DNA of 52,325 nucleotides from an uncultured cyanobacterium (GTDB lineage: Bacteria; Cyanobacteriota; Cyanobacteriia; Cyanobacteriales; Chroococcidiopsidaceae), in NCBI GenBank assembly GCA_946221495.1, contig CAMIFA010000012.1, forward strand, positions 1 through 52,325, given 5' to 3'. Shown here in pieces: positions 1-8,078 of this stretch. Below the pieces are notes generated by a model, which ran no database searches, was not told the origin of the DNA, and saw nothing but the letters and a program-made list of their open reading frames with translations. The translations under genes were made by a program, and so were the position numbers. The number at the start of each line of letters is the position of its first letter. Position 1 is the stretch's first letter.

Positions 1-36
1 ACTCTGCTCTGCCTAACTGTCACACTACTTTACTAT

Positions 37-504
37 TCATGCAGGAGGTCTAGTGTTTGGTCTAGGAATCAGCTGCAAGAAGGCATCAATATCTGCTAAC
101 GCTTCTTGGTAGTTGAGTGTAGCTTTTTGAGGCTGACTTTCTTTAGCGGCTTGATCAATTTTGACTAGATTGTCAAACAAATCCCGCGTTAACTGACGTG
201 CCTTGTCTTGATCTTTAGGCAGGAGGCTACGACTGATGTTAATCATTTCTAAGCGTAATTCTCCTAGAGGACCGTGAATAAAGTTACTCACGCCTATCCA
301 GTCACGTCTTTTAATCAGTTTTTGGAGTTCATTAGTCATGCGATCGCGCAAACCAAGAATTTCCGGAACTGATCGCTGAATTACATCGATCTGAGACACT
401 GTATAAGTTTCGGGTAACTTTACTGCGCTAGGACTGCTACAACTAACAATAAAAGTTGCCACAATTACTAGCATCAATGACAAAACTGCTCGATAACGCG
501 CCAT
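37..504 (-). CDS. psbQ: Photosystem II extrinsic lipoprotein PsbQ (CyanoQ)
   Basis: The product is a 155-residue lumenal subunit that stabilises the oxygen-evolving side of photosystem II. The N-terminus is basic (MARYR), followed by a hydrophobic stretch (residues 7-20) and a lipobox-like IVSC with Cys22, so export and lipid anchoring are expected, as known for cyanobacterial PsbQ. The mature part is all-helical, with the RRDWIGVSNFIHGPLGELR and ALADIDAFLQLIP segments typical of the family, and its length is normal for CyanoQ. The gene stands alone. The recognition rests on sequence character rather than on a search. Confidence 0.92.
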   Translation of the reverse strand: MARYRAVLSLMLVIVATFIVSCSSPSAVKLPETYTVSQIDVIQRSVPEILGLRDRMTNELQKLIKRRDWIGVSNFIHGPLGELRLEMINISRSLLPKDQDKARQLTRDLFDNLVKIDQAAKESQPQKATLNYQEALADIDAFLQLIPRPNTRPPA

Positions 505-829
505 AATCTGAATTTGTTTCTTCTGCTAATTACCAGTGTCATTTTAGATCGCATCACCAATTAATTACTCGTTATTGTTTAACTAAGGAAGTCGGCTAAA
601 ACACTAATTTTAGGCTGATATCTTGCACGTACTTCAACACTTAGCCTCAGACAAGTGTGTAGTATTTCAAGATGAAGCCTTACTCCTGCTTAGGTACTGC
701 ACTGCTAATTCCCACTTTCTGTTGCAAAAGCTATAATGTCTTGATAAGCTGAAGCACTAACACAGTAAGCTTTCTGGCAGTTATCGTTACATCCCTGCCC
801 TTAGCTGCACTATACTAGGAGTGTTTTGC
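505..829. other. Intergenic region between psbQ and a hypothetical gene
   Basis: No convincing gene is seen. A TATAAT hexamer lies at 732-737, about 95 bases before the start of the next + strand gene, but no clear -35 box is found at the usual spacing. A 26-codon open frame beginning near 672 has no visible family signature and was not called. Confidence 0.4.
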
Positions 830-1249
830 GTGAACGCAGCTGAACAAGCAACAAATCCTGAACTCGCCAGTAAGATTGCCACAGTCGTCAATTTATTTAA
901 ATCTGAGTTCCCAGATATTAGATCCGACTTGAAGCCTTGGCGCAATGATCCCGAGACAAGGGAGTTAGTTGATCCCGATTCCATTGATATCGGCTTTCAC
1001 TTTCCTGGTAGAAGTAAGTTCTTCCAAAGCCGCAGTATTTTAATTGAGATCCGATTTTACCAAGATCCCTTAAATAATTTCCGCTCTTGCATTGGTGTTG
1101 AAGCGGCTGGTTTCGATCATCGTGGCAAACAGTGGCGACTCTCAACTGTAGAAGACTGGCGCTGTGAAGGAGCAACCGCACCAGAACCAGAGGCAAGCGA
1201 AAAGTTAAAACAGTTTTGTAGACAGATTCTGGAATTGTTTAATAGTTAG
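830..1249 (+). CDS. Conserved hypothetical cyanobacterial protein
   Basis: The protein has 139 residues and no recognised function. It is mostly polar, has no signal peptide or membrane segment, and contains two cysteines in FRSCIGVEAAGFDHRGKQW and EDWRCEG contexts. The start is set at GTG 830 because an AGGAG sequence at 817-821 sits 8 bases upstream. A GTG at 821 in the same frame would overlap that ribosome-binding site. The style resembles small soluble proteins conserved among cyanobacteria, but that is an impression only. Confidence 0.7.
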   Translation: MNAAEQATNPELASKIATVVNLFKSEFPDIRSDLKPWRNDPETRELVDPDSIDIGFHFPGRSKFFQSRSILIEIRFYQDPLNNFRSCIGVEAAGFDHRGKQWRLSTVEDWRCEGATAPEPEASEKLKQFCRQILELFNS

Positions 1250-1286
1250 AGGAGACAGGAGACAGGAGAATATTTAATTTCCCCGC

Positions 1287-1691
1287 TTAATTTGGGCAGT
1301 TACAATCAATTGAGTAGGCTGTTTGGTAGACACTAGAACGTTTACCAAACAAAGTGTAACGGTTGTCGCGGACTTGTTCATAAACGCGATCGCCCATCCA
1401 TTTCAATCCTGGTAACGAGCGGTACGCTGTAATAAACACATCACCTAGCGGCAATAATCGCCCGATCTCCTCAGCCGCCGCACTGCCTTGCCAGCGTTGA
1501 TCAGGAGCATTTGCGTCAATTAAAATCATTCCCATCTCACAATCTTGGGGGGTAATTCCCCAACGCTGAAGGATTTGCTCGTCTTGCATGGGTGCATACT
1601 GAAACAGTTGTCCTTTGTCTAAAGTCTCCAACAGTTGCACTAAGGAAGAACAGAGATTGCAATTGCCGTCATAGATTACGTAGTAAGTCAT
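1287..1691 (-). CDS. DCC family thiol-disulfide oxidoreductase (DUF393)
   Basis: The 134-residue protein begins with a beta strand leading into DGNCNLC, the DxxCxxC motif (Cys11 and Cys14) that names the DCC family. This places it among thioredoxin-fold proteins presumed to exchange thiols and disulfides. Further family features are the YRSLPGLKWMGDRVYEQVRDNRY segment and the FGKR near the C-terminus. No signal peptide is present, so it is cytosolic. The natural substrate of the family is not established. The final NCNCPN adds two more cysteines beyond the core motif. Confidence 0.88.
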   Translation of the reverse strand: MTYYVIYDGNCNLCSSLVQLLETLDKGQLFQYAPMQDEQILQRWGITPQDCEMGMILIDANAPDQRWQGSAAAEEIGRLLPLGDVFITAYRSLPGLKWMGDRVYEQVRDNRYTLFGKRSSVYQTAYSIDCNCPN

Positions 1692-2014
1692 TGAAATAAT
1701 TAGGTTTCTGCAATAATTAAAGTTATGTTGCTATTTTTACGCTTTTTAGTTGCTAAAAGCTTGCCTAATCTAGGGCAATAATAGCCAAGCCATAATACAG
1801 CCAAGAAAATTGAATGCGATGCCTTCGGCGGTATGCTCTATGCTCTTCGACCATGCTATGCAAACGACCATGCTACGCAAACGCAAAGCGACCTTCGCAC
1901 CTGCCAGCATAATTTAAGTGCGAGTGCAACTAATCCAACAACTGCAAGGAGTAATCAATTCGACTTCTAATATACCTGCGATCGCCTTAGTGAGTTTACC
2001 CGTTCAGATTCACG
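1692..2014. other. Intergenic region with short repeats
   Basis: This gap between the DCC gene and a Uma2 gene holds no supported gene. Its right half (about 1816-1905) is built of short repeated words of the type found dispersed in cyanobacterial genomes. A + strand open frame from 1918 runs antisense into the Uma2 gene and is treated as a shadow. Confidence 0.5.
1849..1882. repeat. Two-copy 17-bp tandem repeat
   Basis: Two adjacent 17-base units (1849-1865 and 1866-1882) differ at a single base: GACCATGCTATGCAAAC and GACCATGCTACGCAAAC. They sit in a noncoding stretch rich in related words. Confidence 0.8.
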
Positions 2015-2596
2015 CTAAGATTGAGATGCAAAAGATACATCTTCATACAAGTCTGCAACCAAAGAGCGAAAATCTACACTTGCTAGATGAATTTCGTCCG
2101 CTTCTCCGTAAGAGTAAAGTACCCATTGATTCTCAGCGTTGCGGCGAAAACATTCTACCCTCATCCGCGTTTGACTAACTAATACATATTCCTGAAGCGA
2201 GGTAATTTGGCGGTAATCAGCAAACTTGTCCCCGCGATCAAAGGCTTCAGTCGTGGCAGATAGTACCTCCACAATCAGGCTAGGATAACGCAGGAAATTG
2301 TCAAATCCTCGATCGCGTTGATCACAACTTACGATTACATCAGGGTAATAATAGGTGTTAATTGACTCAATGTGAGCTTTTGTGTCTGATATATAAGTAA
2401 GACAACCACTCCCACGCAAGTGATTTCTTAGTAATGCGAACAGATTACCAGCAATCAGCACATGAGCATTACTTGCCCCTGCCATTGCGTAAATTTGTCC
2501 TTGTCTGTACTCGTGCTTAATAAGACTATCTTGTTCTCCTTGGAGATAATTTTCTGGAGAGATATAGCTAGAAGTTGAATCAGCAATCATAGACAA
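2015..2596 (-). CDS. Uma2 family putative endonuclease (DUF820)
   Basis: This 193-residue protein belongs to the very abundant cyanobacterial Uma2 family, which has a PD-(D/E)XK nuclease-like fold. Supporting features are the N-terminal SPENYLQGEQ and KHEYRQGQIYAMAGAS, the YYPDVIVSCD strand carrying the conserved PD, and LIVEVLSATTEAFDRGDK carrying the E-x-V acidic residue. It is clearly paralogous to the gene at 46379-46948. The cellular role of the family is unproven. It lies divergently, 47 bases from the receiver-reductase fusion. Confidence 0.88.
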   Translation of the reverse strand: MSMIADSTSSYISPENYLQGEQDSLIKHEYRQGQIYAMAGASNAHVLIAGNLFALLRNHLRGSGCLTYISDTKAHIESINTYYYPDVIVSCDQRDRGFDNFLRYPSLIVEVLSATTEAFDRGDKFADYRQITSLQEYVLVSQTRMRVECFRRNAENQWVLYSYGEADEIHLASVDFRSLVADLYEDVSFASQS

Positions 2597-2643
2597 TTAT
2601 TTTGTGCTACGCCTTGTATTTAGTTTAAGCAATACCCCTACTT

Positions 2644-4308
2644 ATGGCTAAACCTGTAATCCTCACGGTTGACGATGATCCCGAAGTTTTGCAAGCCGTA
2701 GCGCGCGATGTGCGGCAAGAATATGGCGATCGCTTTCGCGTGTTACGTGCCGAATCAGGAGCAGTAGCACTGGAAGCCCTAGAACAAATAAAACTGCGAA
2801 ACCAAACAGTAGCAATGTTTTTGGTAGATCAGCGAATGCCGCAAATGTCCGGCGTAGAATTCCTCGAACAAGCATTACCCATGTTTCCCGAGGCAAAACG
2901 CGCTCTCCTAACGGCGTATGCAGACACTGATGCAGCGATCCGCGCTATTAATTCCACCAGCATTGATTACTACTTAATGAAGCCTTGGGACCCACCCCAG
3001 GAGCGCTTATACCCGGTGTTGAACGATTTACTTGACGACTGGCTAGCAACTTTTCATCCGCCATTTGAAGGCATCAGGGTAATTGGCAACCGTTGGTCAC
3101 CTGCTTCCCATCAAGCTAAAGACTTTTTAGCACGAAATCAAGTGCCTTACCAATGGCTAGATATTGAGTTATCAGAAGAAGCACAAAAACTAGCAGAATA
3201 CGCCAATTGTGACCATCTTTCTCTACCACTGGTAATTTTTGGTGATGGTTCAAGTCTTTTGAAGCCAACTAACACCCAAATTGCGGAAAAAATTGGACTA
3301 CAAACCCAAGCTGGTAAGCCGTTTTACGACTTAATTATTGTCGGTGGTGGTCCCGCAGGTTTAGCTGCTGCTGTTTACGGCGCATCAGAAGGGCTAAAAA
3401 CAGTAATGATTGAACGTGAAGCCCCAGGCGGACAAGCTGGAACAAGCTCCCGAATTGAGAATTATTTAGGCTTTCCAGTGGGTTTAAGCGGCGGCGATTT
3501 AGCGCGTCGGGCTGTAACTCAAGCAAGACGCTTTGGTGTGGAAATTCTCACACCTCAAGAAGTAACAGGAATTCGCGTAGAAGATCCGTATCGATTTGTC
3601 ACATTAGGGGATGGCGGCGAAATTAGTTGTCATGCGTTGATTCTGGGGCTTGGTGTATCGTGGCGACGGCTGAATGTGCCTGGACTTGAACGCTTGACTG
3701 GAGCAGGCGTTTACTACGGTGCAGCTCAAACTGAAGCCCTATCTTGTCAAGGTGAAGATGTTTATATTATTGGTGGCGCAAACTCAGCTGGACAAGCGGC
3801 GATGTACTTTTCTAAGTATGCCCGCAAGGTAACAATGTTGGTTCGCGGCGACTCTTTGGCTAAAAGTATGTCCCAGTACCTAATTGAGCAGATTGCGGAA
3901 ACGCCCAATATTGAAGTACAGGTACATTCCAGCGTCATTGAGGCAAAAGGTGAAACTAGCTTAGAAGCAATTGCGATCGCTAATGCTGTTACCGGGGAAA
4001 CGCAAACTGTGCCTGCTACTTCGCTATTTATCTTTATTGGGGCGCAACCGCGTACCGATTGGTTAGATGGCGTAGTAGAGCGAGACGAGCGCGGCTTTAT
4101 TCTCACAGGGCAGGATCTAAAGCACGAAGGACACCGCCCGCAGGGATGGACATTAGAGCGCGATCCTTATTTATTGGAAACGAATGTTCCAGGGATTTTT
4201 GCTGTAGGTGATGTGCGTCATAACTCAGTAAAGCGGGTTGCTTCTGGTGTCGGCGAAGGTTCAATTTGCGTTCAGTTTGTGCATCAATATCTCAGTAAAG
4301 TGCTGTGA
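2644..4308 (+). CDS. Receiver / glutaredoxin-like / thioredoxin reductase-like fusion flavoprotein
   Basis: The 554-residue protein has three parts. Residues 1-130 form a response-regulator receiver with the acid pair D10/D11, phospho-acceptor D62 (LVDQRMP), T90 and K113 (LMKPW). Residues 143-222 look like a glutaredoxin/thioredoxin fold, but the usual CxxC position reads WSPAS. Residues 228-554 form a two-dinucleotide-domain flavoprotein like thioredoxin reductase: the FAD motif GGGPAG at 234, the NADPH motif IIGGANSAG, and the C-terminal PGIFAVGDV. The CxxC of thioredoxin reductase is replaced by YYGAA. Phosphorylation by the nearby kinases (5154-8075) is plausible, so electron transfer may be controlled by phosphorelay. 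Because both thiol motifs are missing, the true substrate is unknown. Databases often name such proteins fused response regulator/thioredoxin reductase. Confidence 0.9.
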   Translation: MAKPVILTVDDDPEVLQAVARDVRQEYGDRFRVLRAESGAVALEALEQIKLRNQTVAMFLVDQRMPQMSGVEFLEQALPMFPEAKRALLTAYADTDAAIRAINSTSIDYYLMKPWDPPQERLYPVLNDLLDDWLATFHPPFEGIRVIGNRWSPASHQAKDFLARNQVPYQWLDIELSEEAQKLAEYANCDHLSLPLVIFGDGSSLLKPTNTQIAEKIGLQTQAGKPFYDLIIVGGGPAGLAAAVYGASEGLKTVMIEREAPGGQAGTSSRIENYLGFPVGLSGGDLARRAVTQARRFGVEILTPQEVTGIRVEDPYRFVTLGDGGEISCHALILGLGVSWRRLNVPGLERLTGAGVYYGAAQTEALSCQGEDVYIIGGANSAGQAAMYFSKYARKVTMLVRGDSLAKSMSQYLIEQIAETPNIEVQVHSSVIEAKGETSLEAIAIANAVTGETQTVPATSLFIFIGAQPRTDWLDGVVERDERGFILTGQDLKHEGHRPQGWTLERDPYLLETNVPGIFAVGDVRHNSVKRVASGVGEGSICVQFVHQYLSKVL

Positions 4309-4320
4309 TTTGTAATGTCT

Positions 4321-4347
4321 GCGATCGCTTGTGAGGAGAGCGATCGC
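4321..4347. terminator. Hairpin of paired HIP1 octamers after the reductase fusion
   Basis: A 9-base inverted repeat (4321-4329 and 4339-4347) with a 9-base loop starts 12 bases after the stop codon of the fusion gene. Each arm contains GCGATCGC. No T-run follows, so termination is only suggested. Confidence 0.35.
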
Positions 4348-4404
4348 CATCAGCAGGCGTTGCCGGATTTAGAGCAATATCATTGAAACATAGAGGTTAC
4401 AACT

Positions 4405-4629
4405 ATGCAACAAATAACTCTCGCTGAAGCATCTAAACATCTGCCCGACTTGATTGAGGCAGCAATTAGGGGCGAAGAAATCGTGATTACAAAAGACGAT
4501 CAGCCTGTTGTCAAATTAACCCCGGTATCGTCAGTTAAACGCCGTCGTCAGCCTGGAAGTGCTAAAGGCTTAGTCACAATATCTGATGACTTTGATGAGC
4601 CTCTAGAAGACTTTAAGGACTATATGTGA
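4405..4629 (+). CDS. Phd/YefM-type antitoxin
   Basis: The 74-residue protein begins with QQITLAEASKHLPDLIEAA, followed by GEEIVITKDDQPVVKLTPV, which is the N-terminal dimerisation and DNA-binding fold of Phd/YefM antitoxins. The acidic C-terminal tail (DDFDEPLEDFKDYM) is the usual toxin-wrapping segment. The stop codon overlaps the ATG of the PIN toxin by one base, so the two form an operon. Such antitoxins usually repress their own promoter. The pair sits between the reductase fusion and the two kinase genes, probably as an insertion. Confidence 0.92.
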   Translation: MQQITLAEASKHLPDLIEAAIRGEEIVITKDDQPVVKLTPVSSVKRRRQPGSAKGLVTISDDFDEPLEDFKDYM

Positions 4630-5015
4630 TGAAGTTGCTGCTAGATACCCATATTTTTATTTGGTATGTAACAGATATTCAGAGACTCAGTGTTACAGTA
4701 CGGACGCTAGTTGATGATAGCGATAACGAAATTCTGCTTAGTACAGCTAGTATTTGGGAAATGGCGATTAAGCATAACACAGGCAAGCTGAGTTTTGGTT
4801 TACCGTTTAAGGTGTTTATACAGCAGCAACTTAATTTTAATGACATCAATTTACTAAACATCAACTTAGACCATATTGATGTTGTTACAACTCTACCTTT
4901 ACATCATCGCGATCCATTTGATCGGCTATTAATTGCCCAATCAATGGTAGAGCAAATACCGATCTTAAGTGCTAATTCTACTTTTGATGCTTACTTCATT
5001 CAACGGTTGTGGTAA
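4629..5015 (+). CDS. PIN-domain toxin (VapC-like ribonuclease)
   Basis: The 128-residue protein is a PIN-domain RNase toxin paired with the preceding antitoxin. Acidic active-site candidates are D6 (LLLDTH), E44 (SIWEMAIK) and D95/D98 (RDPFDRLL). The fourth acidic position, usually in a T/S-A-D-x-x-F context, reads SANSTF, so Asn116 replaces Asp. The start is taken as ATG 4629, which overlaps the antitoxin stop as TGATG. A GTG one codon upstream is possible. The Asp-to-Asn change may weaken metal binding, so toxicity is uncertain. Confidence 0.9.
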   Translation: MKLLLDTHIFIWYVTDIQRLSVTVRTLVDDSDNEILLSTASIWEMAIKHNTGKLSFGLPFKVFIQQQLNFNDINLLNINLDHIDVVTTLPLHHRDPFDRLLIAQSMVEQIPILSANSTFDAYFIQRLW

Positions 5016-5153
5016 TAGTGCAAGATAAGAAGTATTCAAGGGCAATCCCTATAATTCCAGTGAAGTCTTGCAATTATCAACAGTTGCTTAATACGCTTTG
5101 CTCCCACTAGTTTTGCTCTTAAACAGCCGACACATAACTAATAAGGTGTTGTC

Positions 5154-6587
5154 ATGATTCTTATAGAAGCTTTACGCCAAGTGCCACTGTTCGCCCAATT
5201 ACCAGATACACGCTTGCAGTGGCTATCTGAGCAAGGTAAAGAAGTATGCCTAGAGCCTGGGGAACTGCATCGCGCAGAAGGCGCTCCTGCTGATTGTGTT
5301 TTTGTGATGCTGGAAGGTGAGGTGCGGGTTTTCCAGAAAGTTGGCGATCAAGAACTTGTATTAGCTACATACGGATCGAAAACGCTATATGGTGAAATCC
5401 CAGTTTTGATGGGTGATGAATACTTCTGGGCAGCTGGACGCGCTGTAACTGCTTGCCATATTTTTGAATTACGAAAAGATGCTTTTTGGGAATTGATTGC
5501 TAGCTGTGCTTGCATTACAACGGCGATTTTCCGCACGATGGCAGAGCGCGTCCAAAATTTACAGTCAATGCTACAACAACGTGAAAAGCTGGCTGCACTT
5601 GGTACTTTAGCTGCTGGACTTGCCCACGAACTGAATAACCCCGCCGCCGCAGTTAGTCGGGGTGCGAGAAACTTGGAAGAGATTTTTCAAGAGTTGCCGT
5701 CTTTAGCGCTGAAGCTAAACCAGCAGCAGCTAACAAGCAGCCAATTAGAATTTCTTGACGACTTGCAGCGCGACGCGACAAAGCGAGCTAGAACAGCGTC
5801 ACGGCTCGATCCCTTAACGCAAAGCGATCGCGAGGATGAAGTTACAGACTGGCTGGAAGATCGCGATATTACTGATGGTTGGAAGCTTGCGCCTACCCTA
5901 GTTGCGGCAGGATTGGATACGCAATGGCTAGATAATGTTGCCGATCGCGTACCTGCTAATTTACTAAGTGACGTACTTGCTTGGCTGACGGCAACGCTTA
6001 CAGGTAACGGATTATTGCACGAAGTTGAACACGGAGTCGGGCGGATTTCCAATCTGGTAAAAGCAATTAAGGATTACTCCTACATGGATCAAGCTCCCGT
6101 GCAAGAGATAGATGTGCATGAAGGACTAGAAAATACCCTAATTATTCTGGCTAACAAGCTGAAAAAGGGTGTAACCGTAATCCGCGACTATGATCGCCAG
6201 CTGCCGCGAATTAATGCTTATGGCAGTGAGCTTAATCAAGTGTGGACGAATTTGATTGATAATGCGATCGCGGCAATGAATGGACAAGGCAAAATTTGGA
6301 TTTGCACTAGGCTAGAACACGATCATGTATTAGTGCAAATTACTGATAATGGTTCAGGTATCCCCCCAGAAATTCAATCGCGCATCTTTGAGCCGTTTTT
6401 CACTACTAAAGGCGTGGGAGAAGGAACTGGCTTAGGTTTAGACATGACTTACCGGATTGTTGTTAGCAAGCATAATGGCGATATGAGCTTTACATCACAG
6501 CCAGGAGATACAAAGTTTCAGGTGCGGCTACCGATTGCTGTTGCTAATAAATTACCAGAAGAAATAGAGATGAGCGTTGCTAGTTAG
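5154..6587 (+). CDS. Histidine kinase with N-terminal cyclic-nucleotide-binding-like domain (copy 1)
   Basis: The 477-residue sensor kinase starts with a CAP-like cNMP-binding fold (about residues 8-130). The phosphate-binding cassette region reads YGEIPVLMGDEYFWAAGRA and lacks the arginine that contacts cyclic nucleotide phosphate, so the ligand is probably not cAMP. The H-box is AGLAHELNNPAAA with His158. About 110 residues then separate it from the dimerisation-region segment ending YSYMDQAP. The ATPase domain has the N-box NQVWTNLIDNAIAAM, DNGSGIP and GEGTGLGL. No membrane segment is seen, so it is cytosolic. It is a tandem duplicate of the next gene and a likely partner of the receiver-reductase fusion. 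Confidence 0.9.
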   Translation: MILIEALRQVPLFAQLPDTRLQWLSEQGKEVCLEPGELHRAEGAPADCVFVMLEGEVRVFQKVGDQELVLATYGSKTLYGEIPVLMGDEYFWAAGRAVTACHIFELRKDAFWELIASCACITTAIFRTMAERVQNLQSMLQQREKLAALGTLAAGLAHELNNPAAAVSRGARNLEEIFQELPSLALKLNQQQLTSSQLEFLDDLQRDATKRARTASRLDPLTQSDREDEVTDWLEDRDITDGWKLAPTLVAAGLDTQWLDNVADRVPANLLSDVLAWLTATLTGNGLLHEVEHGVGRISNLVKAIKDYSYMDQAPVQEIDVHEGLENTLIILANKLKKGVTVIRDYDRQLPRINAYGSELNQVWTNLIDNAIAAMNGQGKIWICTRLEHDHVLVQITDNGSGIPPEIQSRIFEPFFTTKGVGEGTGLGLDMTYRIVVSKHNGDMSFTSQPGDTKFQVRLPIAVANKLPEEIEMSVAS

Positions 6588-6686
6588 ATGCAAAGAGGCT
6601 GGAAACGAGCCACCATTCAATGACAATTTAGCAGCAGTTGAAGTTGCGTTTAGTTTGTTGATCTCCATTAAAAGCGAGGTGTTGTA

Positions 6687-8075
6687 ATGCTGCACGATCC
6701 TAACCAAGTGGCTCTGTTTCCCAAGTTGCCAGATGAGGCATTGGCGGAAATGATGCAGCATGGTACTGAAATTCAACTGCACACAGGTGATGTGCTATTT
6801 TCTGAAGGCGACTCGGAATACAACTTTTACGTTGTTCTAGCAGGCGAAATTCAGATTACCAAGGAAGTCGGTGGCGAGTCTAGATTATTAACTGTTCATC
6901 ATCGTGGTGATTTTATGGGTGAACTTTCGATGCTGACTGGTTCAGGCTCGATTGCTAGCGCTCATGCAGTCACCCCTTCTCGTGTCTTACGGCTTGATGT
7001 CGATACTTTTAAGCAAATCATCGCCCATTGTTCGCCGCTTGCTGATGTAATTCTTTCAGCTATGGCAGGACGCACAAAAGACGTTGAGGCACAACTACGC
7101 CAGCAGGAAAAACTAGCAGCGCTTGGTAAAATGTCAGCTGGTTTAGCACATGAGTTAAATAATCCAGCAGCAGCAGGACGACGCGCAGCAATTTCATTAC
7201 ACGAGAATTTCCAAAACTTGCAAGTTCTAGCTTTGCAGATCAATTCCTTGTCTCCAGAGCAACTAAATTTTCTTGCTGATCTTCAACGTCAAGAGCTCGC
7301 TACCCTTGCCACTCCACCTCTAGATCCACTTACCCAAAGCGATCAAGAAGATCAAGTTACAGAATGGTTAGAGGAACACAACGTTACCGATGGCTGGAAA
7401 CTTGCCCCCACATTAGTTAATGCTGGACTAGACACCCAAAAGCTAGATACGCTTGCAGACAACTTTACTGCTGATTCGCTTGCCTTGGCGATCGCTTGGC
7501 TAGAAGCTACACTTGCCGTATCTGGATTAATAGACGCGATTGAGCAAAGTACCACCCGCATCTCCCAGTTAGTCAAATCAGTTAAAGCCTACACCTACAT
7601 GGATCAAGCGCCTCTGCAAGAGGTAGATGTGCATGAAGGAATTGAGAATACCCTAATTATTCTTGGTCATAGACTTAAGCAGGGAGTAGTCGTTACCCGT
7701 GAGTACGATCGCAGTTTGCCGCGAATTAGCGCTTATGGTAGTGAATTAAATCAAGTGTGGACAAATTTAATTGACAATGCGATCGATGCTTTGGATGGCA
7801 AAGGTCAAATTTGGATACGCACCTCAAGAGATAATAACTGCATCCTTGTAGAAATCGCCGACAATGGATCGGGGATTCCGCCAGCACTCCAGTCCCGCAT
7901 TTTTGAACCGTTCTTTACTACAAAAGGTGTGGGTAAAGGAACTGGGTTAGGTTTAGAAATTGCCTACCGGATTGTTGTTAAAAGGCACAAAGGCGACATC
8001 CATTTTGAGTCCAAGCCAGGTGACACGCGCTTTCGCGTTCATCTACCGATTAATTCCTATATACACAAGGAGTGA
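6687..8075 (+). CDS. Histidine kinase with N-terminal cyclic-nucleotide-binding-like domain (copy 2)
   Basis: The 462-residue paralogue of the preceding gene has the same layout. A CAP-like domain covers residues 1-128, the H-box AGLAHELNNPAAA carries His155, and an inserted segment includes DPLTQSDQEDQVTEWLEEH. The ATPase domain carries NQVWTNLIDNAIDAL, DNGSGIP and GKGTGLGL. The cassette region GELSMLTGSGSIASAHAV also lacks the canonical arginine. Both kinase genes are preceded by the same leader word AGGTGTTGT directly before ATG, which fits tandem duplication. The stop codon is 3 bases before the SDR gene, so the two are co-transcribed. Confidence 0.9.
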   Translation: MLHDPNQVALFPKLPDEALAEMMQHGTEIQLHTGDVLFSEGDSEYNFYVVLAGEIQITKEVGGESRLLTVHHRGDFMGELSMLTGSGSIASAHAVTPSRVLRLDVDTFKQIIAHCSPLADVILSAMAGRTKDVEAQLRQQEKLAALGKMSAGLAHELNNPAAAGRRAAISLHENFQNLQVLALQINSLSPEQLNFLADLQRQELATLATPPLDPLTQSDQEDQVTEWLEEHNVTDGWKLAPTLVNAGLDTQKLDTLADNFTADSLALAIAWLEATLAVSGLIDAIEQSTTRISQLVKSVKAYTYMDQAPLQEVDVHEGIENTLIILGHRLKQGVVVTREYDRSLPRISAYGSELNQVWTNLIDNAIDALDGKGQIWIRTSRDNNCILVEIADNGSGIPPALQSRIFEPFFTTKGVGKGTGLGLEIAYRIVVKRHKGDIHFESKPGDTRFRVHLPINSYIHKE

Positions 8076-8078
8076 AAT

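Noticed and set aside
821..829. GTG 821 as start of the hypothetical gene
   Set aside because: It overlaps the AGGAG ribosome-binding sequence; GTG 830 has correct spacing.
787..1196. Minus-strand open frames over the hypothetical gene at 830
   Set aside because: The + strand frame has a good ribosome-binding site and balanced composition; the minus frames look like shadows.
1918..2178. + strand open frame of 86 codons
   Set aside because: It overlaps the 3' end of the Uma2 gene on the other strand and lacks protein-like character.
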